Source of the DNA: Roseomonas haemaphysalidis
GTDB taxonomy: Bacteria; Pseudomonadota; Alphaproteobacteria; Acetobacterales; Acetobacteraceae
DNA: 64,000 nt
Direction of reading: 5' to 3'
Assembly: GCF_017355405.1 (NCBI RefSeq)
Contig: NZ_CP061177.1
Location: forward strand, 1,905,001-1,969,000
Part shown: one piece after another, positions 19,168 to 26,978 of the stretch
Layout of the letters: every line of letters starts with the position of its first letter
Numbering within the stretch: position 1 is the first letter of the stretch
The notes under the pieces: generated by a model
The model's input: the letters and a program-made list of their open reading frames with translations, nothing else
What the model was told of the DNA's origin: nothing
Databases searched by the model: none
Position numbers and translations under genes: made by a program

Positions 19168-19950
19168 TCAGCCCAGCAGCTCCACGTAGCGCGCGGCCGA
19201 TCGCGCCACCACGCCCGGCGCGTCCTCCGCCACCTCCTGCCCCTGGAAGGCGCCCAGGATGCGGCGGTATTGCAGCGGCGCCAGCCGCGCGGCGACGGCG
19301 CGGATCTCCCCGGCCGGCAGCGGCATCATGTTGGGGTAGCTCCACATGAAGGACACCCGCCGCCCGCCCGGCGCCACCTGCACGATGTCGCCGGTCAGCA
19401 GCGTGTCGCCCCAGTGCAGCACGCTGCCGCCAGGGAAATGCCCGCCGATGCGGTGCAGGACAACGCCCGGCAGCGCCTCCAGCCTGTCGCCCTCCCAGAA
19501 GCGCAGCGCGGGGGAAGGCTGCATCACCCAGTCGCGGTCGGCCGCGTGCAGGTGGACCGGGCAGCCGAAGGCCGCCGCCCAGTCCTGCATGGTGGTGTAG
19601 TAGTGCGGGTGGCTGATGGCGATGCCGTGCAGCCCGCCCAGCCCCCGCACCAGCGCCAGGGTGGCCTCGTCCAGCAGGGCGATGCAGTCCCACAGGATGT
19701 TGCCGGCGGGCGTGCGCAGCAGAAAGGCGCGCTGGTTGATGGCGAAGGCCGGCACGGTCTGGAGGGTCAGCAGCCCGGGCGCCGCCTGCTGCCAGGCGTT
19801 GCGGTGCCCGGCGGCCAGCTTGGCGGGGGTGGTCCAGCTTTGCCCGGCGGCGGGCACGTATTGCCGCTCGTCCTCGCACACGGGGCAGCCGGTGGGCGGC
19901 GCCCCGGCCGCGGCGTAGGCGGTGCCGCAGGCCGTGCAGATCCAGCTCAT
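19168..19950 (-). CDS. Rubredoxin-like zinc ribbon plus metallo-beta-lactamase fold protein
   Basis: A 260-residue protein that starts with a four-cysteine knuckle (C5-x2-C8 and C22-x2-C25, like rubredoxin) followed by an MBL-fold domain. Metal ligands visible are H114-P-H116, H171 (RIGGHFPGG) and D188 (LTGDIV). The second half of the usual HxHxDH motif is replaced by YYTTM, so only a partial metal site remains. The function is unknown; the family is annotated only as MBL-fold hydrolase. Its ATG overlaps the stop of the M23 gene upstream, so it belongs to the xseA operon. Confidence 0.8.
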   Translation of the reverse strand: MSWICTACGTAYAAAGAPPTGCPVCEDERQYVPAAGQSWTTPAKLAAGHRNAWQQAAPGLLTLQTVPAFAINQRAFLLRTPAGNILWDCIALLDEATLALVRGLGGLHGIAISHPHYYTTMQDWAAAFGCPVHLHAADRDWVMQPSPALRFWEGDRLEALPGVVLHRIGGHFPGGSVLHWGDTLLTGDIVQVAPGGRRVSFMWSYPNMMPLPAGEIRAVAARLAPLQYRRILGAFQGQEVAEDAPGVVARSAARYVELLG

Positions 19951-20798
19951 GCGGCGGGCAGCAGCGGCCTCGGGTCCACCGCCGTGCTGAACCAGCTGAC
20001 GCCGAGGTGCAGGTGCGGCCCCGTCACGCGCCCCGTGGCACCGGTCAGGCCGATTCGCTGGCCCTGGCGCACGCCGGCACCCTCCGCCACCTCGATGGCC
20101 GACAGGTGGGCGTAGAGGCTGGTCAGACCGTGGCCATGCTGGATGATCACGGTGTTGCCGGTGAAGTAGAGGTCGGCCGCCAGGGCCACCCGCCCGCCGC
20201 CCATGCTGCTGCAGGGCGTGCCGGTGGGGGTGGCGATGTCCAGCCCCAGATGCGCCGCGCGCGGCTCCCCGTTCAGGATGCGCTGGCTGCCGTAGACGCC
20301 GCTGATGCGGCCGCGCGCCGGCCAGGCGAAGGGCTCGGCGAAGAACGGCATCTCGCTGTCATCGGCGCGGGCGGCGTTGATGCGCTTCTGCTCCGCCTGG
20401 ATGCGCGCCAGCTGCTGCGCGTTGGGCGAGACCATGGCCGGCGGCAGCCCGTTCAGCCGCTGGATGTCCCAGTCCCGCTTGGCGATGGCCAGCTCGCGCG
20501 TTTCGCTGCCGCCGGGGCCGCTGACGGCCAGCCGCGCCACCGGCCCCGCGTCCCGCGCGAAGCCGACGATGAAGCGCCCGTCCGGCGCCACGCGCACCGC
20601 CCGGCCATCCAGCGTCACGCGGCTGCCGGGGGCCGCCTGTCCCAGCGCCAACCCGCCCTGGCTCAGCCCCTCCGGCCCGATGCTCAGGCCGCGCGGCGTG
20701 GCCGTGGCGGCGGCGGGCTGCGCCTCAGCGGCGGGCTGGCGGGCGCAGCCGGCGGCGGCCAGCAGCAGGGTGGCGGCGGCGCGACGGGAAATGATCAT
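19947..20798 (-). CDS. M23 family peptidase lipoprotein
   Basis: A 283-residue cell-wall peptidase of the lysostaphin/LytM class, acting in the periplasm on peptidoglycan cross-links or regulating amidases. The N-terminus MIISRRAAATLLLAAAGC has a lipobox (AAGC), so it is probably a lipoprotein. A beta-rich linker domain follows. The M23 zinc motifs are HLGLDIATPTGTP and the C-terminal HLHLG, with the intervening LTGATGRVTGP. The start ATG overlaps the xseA stop (ATGA), which sets the start despite the open frame running further upstream. Confidence 0.9.
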   Translation of the reverse strand: MIISRRAAATLLLAAAGCARQPAAEAQPAAATATPRGLSIGPEGLSQGGLALGQAAPGSRVTLDGRAVRVAPDGRFIVGFARDAGPVARLAVSGPGGSETRELAIAKRDWDIQRLNGLPPAMVSPNAQQLARIQAEQKRINAARADDSEMPFFAEPFAWPARGRISGVYGSQRILNGEPRAAHLGLDIATPTGTPCSSMGGGRVALAADLYFTGNTVIIQHGHGLTSLYAHLSAIEVAEGAGVRQGQRIGLTGATGRVTGPHLHLGVSWFSTAVDPRPLLPAA

Positions 20799-22384
20799 AG
20801 GAGCGATCCCTGTTCGGGCTTGGGGGCGGGGCGGGGGCGCTTTTGCGGTGCGCTGCCGTCGGCGGTGGCGTGCAACGTGCCGTCCCGCAGCGTGATGGCG
20901 AGGCGCGCACCGGCCGGAACCTCGCCGGCGGCGGTGACGGGCGGCCCGTCCTCCAGGCGCACCAGCGCGAAGCCGCGCGCCAGCACGCCCTGGTAGGACG
21001 CGCCCTCCAGCCGCGCGGCGAGGCCGGACAGCGTCAGCCGTGCCTCGCGCAGCGAGGCCGCCACGCGGGTGCCGGGGTCCGGCAGGCGGTGCAGCCGGGC
21101 CTGCTGCTGCTCCAGCACGCGCCGCAGCGCCTGCCCGGCATCCGGAATGCGCGCCAGTGCCGCGTGCCGCTGGTCCACCATGCGGCGCAGCGCATTGGCC
21201 GGGTCCGGCACGCGGGCGAGGCGCGCGTGGCTCTGGTCGGTCAGGCGCTGCAGGGCGGCGGTGGCGCGCGTCGCGGCCTGGGCCACGGCGTGGCGGTGCC
21301 CGGCCAGGGTTTCGCGCGGGTGGGGCAGGCGGGGGGCCAGCGCGTCCAGCGCCGCGCGCTTGCGGGCGAGCAGCGCGGCGGGGGCCAGCACCAGCCGCTC
21401 CGCCCGGTCGTCCAGCCGTTGCCGCGCGGCGCCGACGATGCCCGGCAGGTCTGGCATCCGCGCCTCGGTGCGGCTCAGGCGCAGGCGCGCGTGGTTCAGC
21501 GCCGCCTGGCCCGATTGCAGCAGCCGGGCGGAGCGCTGCGCCAGCGCCGCCAGCAGCTCCGCCCGCGCCGGCACCGCCAGCTCGGCGGCGGCGGTGGGGG
21601 TGGGCGCGCGGCGGTCGGAGGCGAAGTCGACCAGGGTGGTGTCCGTTTCGTGCCCCACGGCCGAGATGACCGGGATGGGGCAGGCGGCCACGGCGCGGAT
21701 GACGGCCTCGTCGTTGAAGGCCATCAGGTCCTCCAGGCTGCCGCCGCCGCGCGCCACGATCAGCACGTCTGGGCGCGGCATGCCGGCCGGCAGGCGGGAA
21801 AAGCCATGGATGGCGGCGGCGATCTGCTCCGCCGCGCCCTGGCCCTGCACCGGCACCGGCCACAGCAGGATGTGGCTCGGGAAGCGCCGGGCGATGGTGG
21901 TGCGGATGTCCTGGATCACCGCGCCCTTTTCGGAGGACACGACGCCGATCACGCGCGGCAGCCGGGGCAGGGGCTTCTTGCGCGCCTCGTCGAACAGCCC
22001 CTCGGCGCCCAGCTTCTTGCGCAGCGCCTCGATGCGCGCCAGCAGGGCGCCCTCGCCGGCATATTCCAGGCGGTCGATGATGAGCTGGTAGTCCGACCGC
22101 TCGCCATAGGCCGAGACCTTGCCGGTGGCGATGACCTCCACCCCGTTCTCCGGCTTCAGGCTCAGCTTGGGCACCGCGAAGCGCCAGATGATGGCGCGGA
22201 TCTTCGCGCCCTCGTCCTTCAGCGCCAGGTAGATGTGGCCGGAGGGATAGGCCTTCAGCTCCGTGATCTCGCCGCGCACGCGCACGCGGCCGAACTCGCC
22301 TTCCAGCGTGCGCTTGATGGCGCCGCTGATCTCGGACACGGTGAATTCGGGGGCATTGGTGCGGGCGGGGGTGTCGGTGTCCAT
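20795..22384 (-). CDS. xseA: Exodeoxyribonuclease VII large subunit
   Basis: This subunit makes up most of the single-strand exonuclease ExoVII; 529 residues. An N-terminal OB-fold (FTVSEISGAIKRTLEGEFGRVRVRGEI) leads to the catalytic domain with GVVSSEKGAVIQDI, DVLIVARGGGSLEDLMAFN and SAVGHETDTTLVDFASDRR, all family signatures. A long coiled-coil region rich in Ala, Arg and Leu comes before the C-terminal ARGFALVR. It heads a four-base-overlapped operon with the M23 and MBL genes. xseB is not in the window. Confidence 0.95.
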   Translation of the reverse strand: MDTDTPARTNAPEFTVSEISGAIKRTLEGEFGRVRVRGEITELKAYPSGHIYLALKDEGAKIRAIIWRFAVPKLSLKPENGVEVIATGKVSAYGERSDYQLIIDRLEYAGEGALLARIEALRKKLGAEGLFDEARKKPLPRLPRVIGVVSSEKGAVIQDIRTTIARRFPSHILLWPVPVQGQGAAEQIAAAIHGFSRLPAGMPRPDVLIVARGGGSLEDLMAFNDEAVIRAVAACPIPVISAVGHETDTTLVDFASDRRAPTPTAAAELAVPARAELLAALAQRSARLLQSGQAALNHARLRLSRTEARMPDLPGIVGAARQRLDDRAERLVLAPAALLARKRAALDALAPRLPHPRETLAGHRHAVAQAATRATAALQRLTDQSHARLARVPDPANALRRMVDQRHAALARIPDAGQALRRVLEQQQARLHRLPDPGTRVAASLREARLTLSGLAARLEGASYQGVLARGFALVRLEDGPPVTAAGEVPAGARLAITLRDGTLHATADGSAPQKRPRPAPKPEQGSLL

Positions 22385-22501
22385 CGCCGCCCATCATGCG
22401 CCGGGCGGGCGTTTCTGGCTATCGGGGCGGTGCGGTGGCCGGCCCGGGCGCGGCGCCTGCATCCCGTCCGAAAGGGTGACGCCACGCCCCCGCCATGCTA
22501 G

Positions 22502-22528
22502 CCCGCCGCCAGTTTCAGCAGCGGCGGG
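22502..22528 (+). promoter_or_regulatory. Hairpin overlapping the purD ribosome-binding region
   Basis: CCCGCCGC (22502-22509) pairs with GCGGCGGG (22521-22528) around an 11-base loop. The 3' arm overlaps the GGCGGGGA purine run that would serve as the purD Shine-Dalgarno site ten bases before its ATG. It could damp translation, but GC-rich DNA throws up such stems by chance. Confidence 0.3.
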
Positions 22529-22538
22529 GATTGGCGCG

Positions 22539-23807
22539 ATGAAGGTGCTTCTGGTGGGCGGCGGCGGGCGCGAGCACGCGCTGGCCTGGGCGCTGTCCGC
22601 GTCCCCCATGCTGACCAAGCTCTGGTGCGCCCCCGGCAACGCGGGCATCGCCGAGCTGGCCGAATGCGTGGCCATCGGCGCCGAGGACGTGGCCGCCCTG
22701 GTCGCCTTCGCGCGCGACAAGGCCGTGGACCTCGTGGTGGTCGGTCCGGAAGCGCCGCTCACGCTGGGGCTGGCCGATGCCTGCGCCGCCGCCGGCCTGC
22801 GCTGCTTCGGTCCTTCCGCCGCCGCCGCGCAACTGGAAGGCAGCAAGGTCTTCACCCGCGAGGTGACCACCGCCGCCGGCGTGCCCGGCGCCGAATGGGC
22901 GCAGTTCACCGACCCCGGTGCCGCCCGCGCCTACCTGCGGGACAAGGGTGCCCCCATCGTGGTCAAGGCCGATGGCCTCGCCGCCGGCAAGGGCGTGGTG
23001 GTCGCCATGACGGTGGAGGAGGCCGAGGCCGCCATCACCGACATCATGGAAAGCCGCGTGCATGGCGAGGCCGGCGCCTCCATCCTGCTGGAAGAATGCC
23101 TGATGGGGCAGGAGGTCTCCTTTTTCGCGCTGTGCGACGGCACCACCGCCCTGCCCATGGCCGCCGCCCAGGACCACAAGCGCGTGGGTGATGGCGACAC
23201 CGGCCCCAACACCGGCGGCATGGGCGCCTATTCCCCGCCGCCCGCCTTCACCCCGGCGCTGGAGGCGGAGGTGATGGAGCGCATCGTGCGCCCCTCTCTC
23301 GCCGAGATGGCCCGGCGCGGCACGCCCTTCCGCGGCGTGCTGTTCGTGGGCCTGATGCTGACGGAGCAGGGGCCGAAGCTGATCGAGTTCAACGTGCGTT
23401 TCGGCGACCCGGAATGCCAGGTGCTGATGCTGCGCCTGCAATCCGACCTGCTGACCGCGCTGCTCGCCGCCTGCGACGGCGAGCTGGACCGCTTCTCGCT
23501 CCGCTGGTCGGACGAGGCTGCGATGGTGGTGGTCATGGCCGCCCGCGGCTACCCCGGCGCCTACGCGAAGAACACCGCGATCGAGGGGCTGGAGGATGCC
23601 GCCCGCATCCCCGGCGCGCAGGTGTTCCACGCCGGCACGACGCGGGCAGAAGACGGCGCGCTGGTGTCCACCGGTGGCCGGGTGCTGGGCGTGGCCGGCA
23701 CCGGCGCCACGCTGCAGGCGGCGCGTGACGCGGCCTATCAGGCGGTGGATGCCATCCGCTGGCCGGAAGGCTTTTGCCGCCGCGACATCGGCTGGCGAGC
23801 CTTGTGA
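22539..23807 (+). CDS. purD: Phosphoribosylamine--glycine ligase
   Basis: This enzyme catalyses the second step of purine synthesis, joining glycine to phosphoribosylamine with ATP; 422 residues. The N-terminus MKVLLVGGGGREHALAWAL is diagnostic. ATP-grasp motifs include PIVVKADGLAAGKGVVVA, HKRVGDGDTGPNTGGMGAYSP and FNVRFGDPECQVLM. The ATG at 22539 is chosen because that N-terminus begins there, although the frame is open much further upstream. Its stop overlaps the GTG of the next gene. Confidence 0.97.
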   Translation: MKVLLVGGGGREHALAWALSASPMLTKLWCAPGNAGIAELAECVAIGAEDVAALVAFARDKAVDLVVVGPEAPLTLGLADACAAAGLRCFGPSAAAAQLEGSKVFTREVTTAAGVPGAEWAQFTDPGAARAYLRDKGAPIVVKADGLAAGKGVVVAMTVEEAEAAITDIMESRVHGEAGASILLEECLMGQEVSFFALCDGTTALPMAAAQDHKRVGDGDTGPNTGGMGAYSPPPAFTPALEAEVMERIVRPSLAEMARRGTPFRGVLFVGLMLTEQGPKLIEFNVRFGDPECQVLMLRLQSDLLTALLAACDGELDRFSLRWSDEAAMVVVMAARGYPGAYAKNTAIEGLEDAARIPGAQVFHAGTTRAEDGALVSTGGRVLGVAGTGATLQAARDAAYQAVDAIRWPEGFCRRDIGWRAL

Positions 23808-24328
23808 TCGTCTTTCTCGACTTCGAGGCCAGCAGCCTGGCCAAGCGCGGCTATCCCATCGAAGTCGGCTGGGCAGCCGAGGACGGCAGCGGCGAGGGCC
23901 ACCTGATCCGCCCCGCCCCGGACTGGGTGGATTGGAGCGCCGAGGCCGAAGCCATCCACGGCATCACCCGCCACACCCTGCTGCGCGATGGCACGCCGCA
24001 CGACGTTGTCGCCCGCCGCATGGTCGAGGCGCTAACCGGGCACGACCTCTACGCCTCGGCCCCCTCCTGGGACGGCAAGTGGCTCAGCGCCCTGCTGCGC
24101 GCCGCCGGCCTGCCGCGACACGCGCTCCGCCTGCGCGACACGGAGGAGGCGCACCGCGCGGTGCTGCTGGCCGCCGGCCTGCCGCCGGAACAGGCGGAGG
24201 CACTGCTGCCGGACGAGCCACCCGCGCACCGCGCGCTGGAGGATGCGCGGCGGGAACTGCGGCGGTGGCGAGGGTTGCGGGAAAAGGTCGGGGGAAAGAA
24301 TTCCCCCGAACCCCCATCTTCTTTTTGA
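23804..24328 (+). CDS. DEDDh-type 3'-5' exonuclease
   Basis: A 174-residue RNase T/DNA polymerase epsilon-subunit-like exonuclease. Exo I is at the very N-terminus (VFLDFEASSLA, D6 and E8), a SAEAEAIHGITRHTL segment follows, and the Exo III region DEPPAHRALEDARR provides the late His and Asp. The GTG start overlaps the purD stop. The last fifteen or so residues (KVGGKNSPEPPSSF) are read through a terminator-like repeat and are probably not part of the fold. Substrate (DNA or RNA) is unknown. Confidence 0.82.
   Translation: MIVFLDFEASSLAKRGYPIEVGWAAEDGSGEGHLIRPAPDWVDWSAEAEAIHGITRHTLLRDGTPHDVVARRMVEALTGHDLYASAPSWDGKWLSALLRAAGLPRHALRLRDTEEAHRAVLLAAGLPPEQAEALLPDEPPAHRALEDARRELRRWRGLREKVGGKNSPEPPSSF
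24288..24325 (+). terminator. Terminator-like repeat, copy A, inside the end of the exonuclease gene
   Basis: TCGGGGGAA (24288-24296) pairs with TTCCCCCGA (24301-24309) round an AGAA loop, and a T-rich tract CTTCTTTTT ends at 24325. It terminates the purD operon but lies within its last codons. Copy B at 24440-24487 is nearly the same sequence in the opposite orientation. Confidence 0.75.
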
Positions 24329-24439
24329 TCTGATTTCGGGAGTGGACGTGACAGGTGGAGCGATAAGTCTGCTGGCCTGAGCTGGTATTTTTAAGATCAC
24401 TACTGCGGCCGCAGCGCACCGCCACCACGGCCGCCTCGG

Positions 24440-24487
24440 AAAAACAGCCAGAAAGAGAAGAAGGGGTCCGGGGAATTCTTTCCCCGG
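24440..24487 (-). terminator. Terminator-like repeat, copy B, for the radical SAM gene
   Basis: Read on the minus strand, CCGGGGAA-AGAA-TTCCCCGG (24468-24487) is followed by ACCCCTTCTTCTCTTTC and a T5 run at 24440-24444. Core, loop and pyrimidine tract match copy A. It lies 12 bases after the stop of the radical SAM gene. The roughly 110 bases between the copies are comparatively AT-rich and hold no gene. Confidence 0.7.
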
Positions 24488-24499
24488 CCTTCTCGCCCA

Positions 24500-25633
24500 T
24501 CAGAACAGCGCCAGCTGCGTCGCCTCGCCCGGCCGGTGCGGCACGCTGAACAGGTCCGTCCGCAGCCCGGTGACGCCGGTGTGCCCCTGCATGGTGGGGT
24601 CCAGCCCCAGCCGCTTCACCGCCACCGAGAAGCGGCGGGCCAGCATCTCGGCATAGGGTCCGCTGCCGGTCTGGCGCTGGCCGAAGCGGCTGTCATAGGT
24701 CTGGCCGCCGCGCGTCTGGCGCACCAGGGCCATCACCTTGGCGGCGCGCTCGGGCATGTGGGTGTGCAGCCAGGCCTCGAAGATCTCGCCGATCTCCAGC
24801 GGCAGGCGCAGCAGCACGTAGCCGGCGCGGGTGGCGCCGTGGCTGGCGCCGCGTTCCAGGATGCGCTCCAGCTCCATGTCGTTGACGGCCGGGATCATCG
24901 GCGCGGCCAGCACCGCCACGGGGATGCCGGCGGCGGCCAGCTTCTCCACCGCGTCCAGCCGCCGCTCCGGCGTCGCCGCGCGGGGTTCCAGGATGCGCGC
25001 CAGCCCGCGGTCCAGCGTGGTGACGGACAGGCACACCCGCGCCAGCCCGCGTTCCGCCATGCGCCCCAGGATGTCGATGTCGCGCACCACGTTGGCCGAT
25101 TTGGTGACCACGGCGACGGGGTGGTTGAAGCGGTCCAGCACCTCCAGCACCGCGCGCGTCAGCTTCAGCGTGCGTTCCACCGGCTGGTAGGGGTCGGTAT
25201 TGCTGCCGAGCGCGATGGTGGCGGGCTGGTAGCCCGGCTTGCGCAGCTGCGCTTCCAGGAGCTCGGCGATCTGCGGCTTGAACAGGAGCTTGGTTTCGAA
25301 GTCGAGCCCCGGCGAGAAGCCGAGATAGGCATGCGTCGGCCGCGCGAAGCAATACACGCAGCCATGCTCGCAGCCCCGGTACGGGTTGATGGAGCGGTCG
25401 AAGCCGAGGTCCGGGGAGTTGTTGCGCGCCAGCGCCGTGCGGCTGCTGTCCTTGATCAGCGTGGTGGCCAGCGGCGGCAGGTCCGCCTGTTCCTCTTCCC
25501 AGCTGTCCCAGCCGTCGTCGAAGGCCACGGTGCTGTGGCGGTCGAAGCGGATGGCGGGGTTGGTGGTGGCGCCGCGCCCGCGCCGGGCGCCGTGCAGCAG
25601 GGCCGAGGCATCGTGGATGCTACCTTCCGGCAT
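24500..25633 (-). CDS. PA0069-type radical SAM protein
   Basis: A 377-residue radical S-adenosylmethionine enzyme related to spore photoproduct lyase. The [4Fe-4S] ligands form C88-x3-C92-x2-C95 (CEHGCVYC) after NPYRG, a family signature. SNTDPYQPVE and TKSANVVRDIDIL belong to the TIM-barrel core. The ATG at 25633 is preceded by GAAGGGGG, so I prefer it to the ORF start 66 bases upstream. The cellular substrate of this widespread family is unknown to me; a nucleic-acid role is only suggested by the SplB similarity. Confidence 0.85.
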   Translation of the reverse strand: MPEGSIHDASALLHGARRGRGATTNPAIRFDRHSTVAFDDGWDSWEEEQADLPPLATTLIKDSSRTALARNNSPDLGFDRSINPYRGCEHGCVYCFARPTHAYLGFSPGLDFETKLLFKPQIAELLEAQLRKPGYQPATIALGSNTDPYQPVERTLKLTRAVLEVLDRFNHPVAVVTKSANVVRDIDILGRMAERGLARVCLSVTTLDRGLARILEPRAATPERRLDAVEKLAAAGIPVAVLAAPMIPAVNDMELERILERGASHGATRAGYVLLRLPLEIGEIFEAWLHTHMPERAAKVMALVRQTRGGQTYDSRFGQRQTGSGPYAEMLARRFSVAVKRLGLDPTMQGHTGVTGLRTDLFSVPHRPGEATQLALF

Positions 25634-25737
25634 GCTGGCGTTCCCCCTTCGTTCGGCCTCACCCTGTCCGATCGGAGCTGACAGAGTCAAGAACATCAAT
25701 AGAACGATTGGTTAACAACCCAGGCGCGAGGCCCGCG

Positions 25738-26352
25738 TCACCGGCTGAGCGCCAGCTTCACCCCGAAGCCGATGAACACGCCGCCTGTCAGCCGGTCCAG
25801 CCACCGCACCACCGCCGGCCGGCGCAGGACGCGGCCCAGCGGCCGGGTGGCGCCGATCAGCAGCGCGCACCACAGCAGCCCCATCAGCACGTGCAGGCAG
25901 GCCAGCCCGAAGGTCCAGGCGCCCGGCGCCATGCCCGCCGGCACGAACTGCGGCAGAAAGGACACGTAGAACACGCCGATCTTGGGGTTCAGCAGGTTGC
26001 CCAGCAGACCGCGCAGAAACCAGGCGCGGCCGCTGGCCGCGGCGGCCTCCGCGCCGTGCTGCATGCTGCTGCGCGGCCGCAGCAGCATGCGCAGCCCGAG
26101 CCAGCACAGATAAGCCGCGCCCGCCCAGCTCAGCAGCGCATAGGCCAGCGGCGCCGAGTTCAGCAGCGCCGCCAGCCCCACCGCCACCGCCGCCCCCCAC
26201 ACCAGGCAGCCGAGGCCGATGCCCAGCGCCGCCAGCGCCGCGCGGCGGGTGCCTTCCACCGTGGCGGCGCGCAGCACCAGCGCGGTGTCCACCCCCGGCG
26301 TCACGGTCAGCAGCCCGGCGGCCAGCACAAAGGCGAGCAGCGAGGCCGCCAC
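25738..26352 (-). CDS. LysE/RhtB family amino-acid exporter
   Basis: A 204-residue inner-membrane exporter with about six hydrophobic helices. The first helix is followed by TVTPGVDTALVLRAA, the TPGPD-like motif of LysE/RhtB proteins, and a GLGCLVWG segment. The GTG start at 26352 lies six bases past the moaB stop and gives the family's usual length; the frame is open further upstream inside moaB. The substrate cannot be predicted. Confidence 0.85.
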   Translation of the reverse strand: MAASLLAFVLAAGLLTVTPGVDTALVLRAATVEGTRRAALAALGIGLGCLVWGAAVAVGLAALLNSAPLAYALLSWAGAAYLCWLGLRMLLRPRSSMQHGAEAAAASGRAWFLRGLLGNLLNPKIGVFYVSFLPQFVPAGMAPGAWTFGLACLHVLMGLLWCALLIGATRPLGRVLRRPAVVRWLDRLTGGVFIGFGVKLALSR

Positions 26353-26357
26353 GGCGC

Positions 26358-26900
26358 TCAGCCCGCCGCCTTCAGGTGTTCCTGCAGCCGCGGCATCAGC
26401 TCCACCAGGTTGCAGGGCTTGTGCCGGGCGTCGAGCTGAAAGCGCAGGATGTCGTCCCACGCGTCCCGCACCGCGCCGGAGGAGCCGGGCAGGGCGAACA
26501 GATAGGTGCCGCCCGCGACCCCGCCCAGCGCGCGCGACTGCATGGTGCTGGTGCCGATCTTGGCGTAGCTCAGCATGCGGAACAGCTCGCCAAAGCCGCC
26601 GATCTCCTTGTCCAGCACGCGGGCAAAGGCCTCGGGCGTCACGTCGCGGCCGGTGATGCCGGTGCCGCCGGTGGTGATGCCCACGTCCACCGCCGGGTCC
26701 GCCACCCAGCGGCGCAGCACCGCCTCGATCGCATCCGCCTCGTCGCGCACGATGCGGCGGGACTGCACGTTGTGGCCGGCCGCCGCGATGCGGTCGGCCA
26801 GCAGCTGGCCGGACTTGTCCGTGGACAGGTCGCGCGTGTCGGACACGGTCAGCACGGCGATGTTGACCGGCACGAAGGGCAGGCTCTCGTCGATCGGCAT
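26358..26900 (-). CDS. moaB: Molybdenum cofactor biosynthesis protein B
   Basis: A 180-residue MogA/MoaB-fold protein, probably acting in adenylylation of molybdopterin. NIAVLTVSDTRDLSTDKSGQ at the N-terminus, ITTGGTGITGRDVTPEA with the pterin-binding GGTG, and ALPGSSGAVRDAWDDIL are diagnostic. It is the first gene of a two-gene unit with the LysE-type exporter. No other moa gene is near. Confidence 0.94.
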   Translation of the reverse strand: MPIDESLPFVPVNIAVLTVSDTRDLSTDKSGQLLADRIAAAGHNVQSRRIVRDEADAIEAVLRRWVADPAVDVGITTGGTGITGRDVTPEAFARVLDKEIGGFGELFRMLSYAKIGTSTMQSRALGGVAGGTYLFALPGSSGAVRDAWDDILRFQLDARHKPCNLVELMPRLQEHLKAAG

Positions 26901-26978
26901 GGGAAGGCTCCTCCTGTCACGGGGGAGATTCGCCCGCCCGGCCCGGATGTCGAGAGGTTTCTTGGCGCGGCGCGCGGC

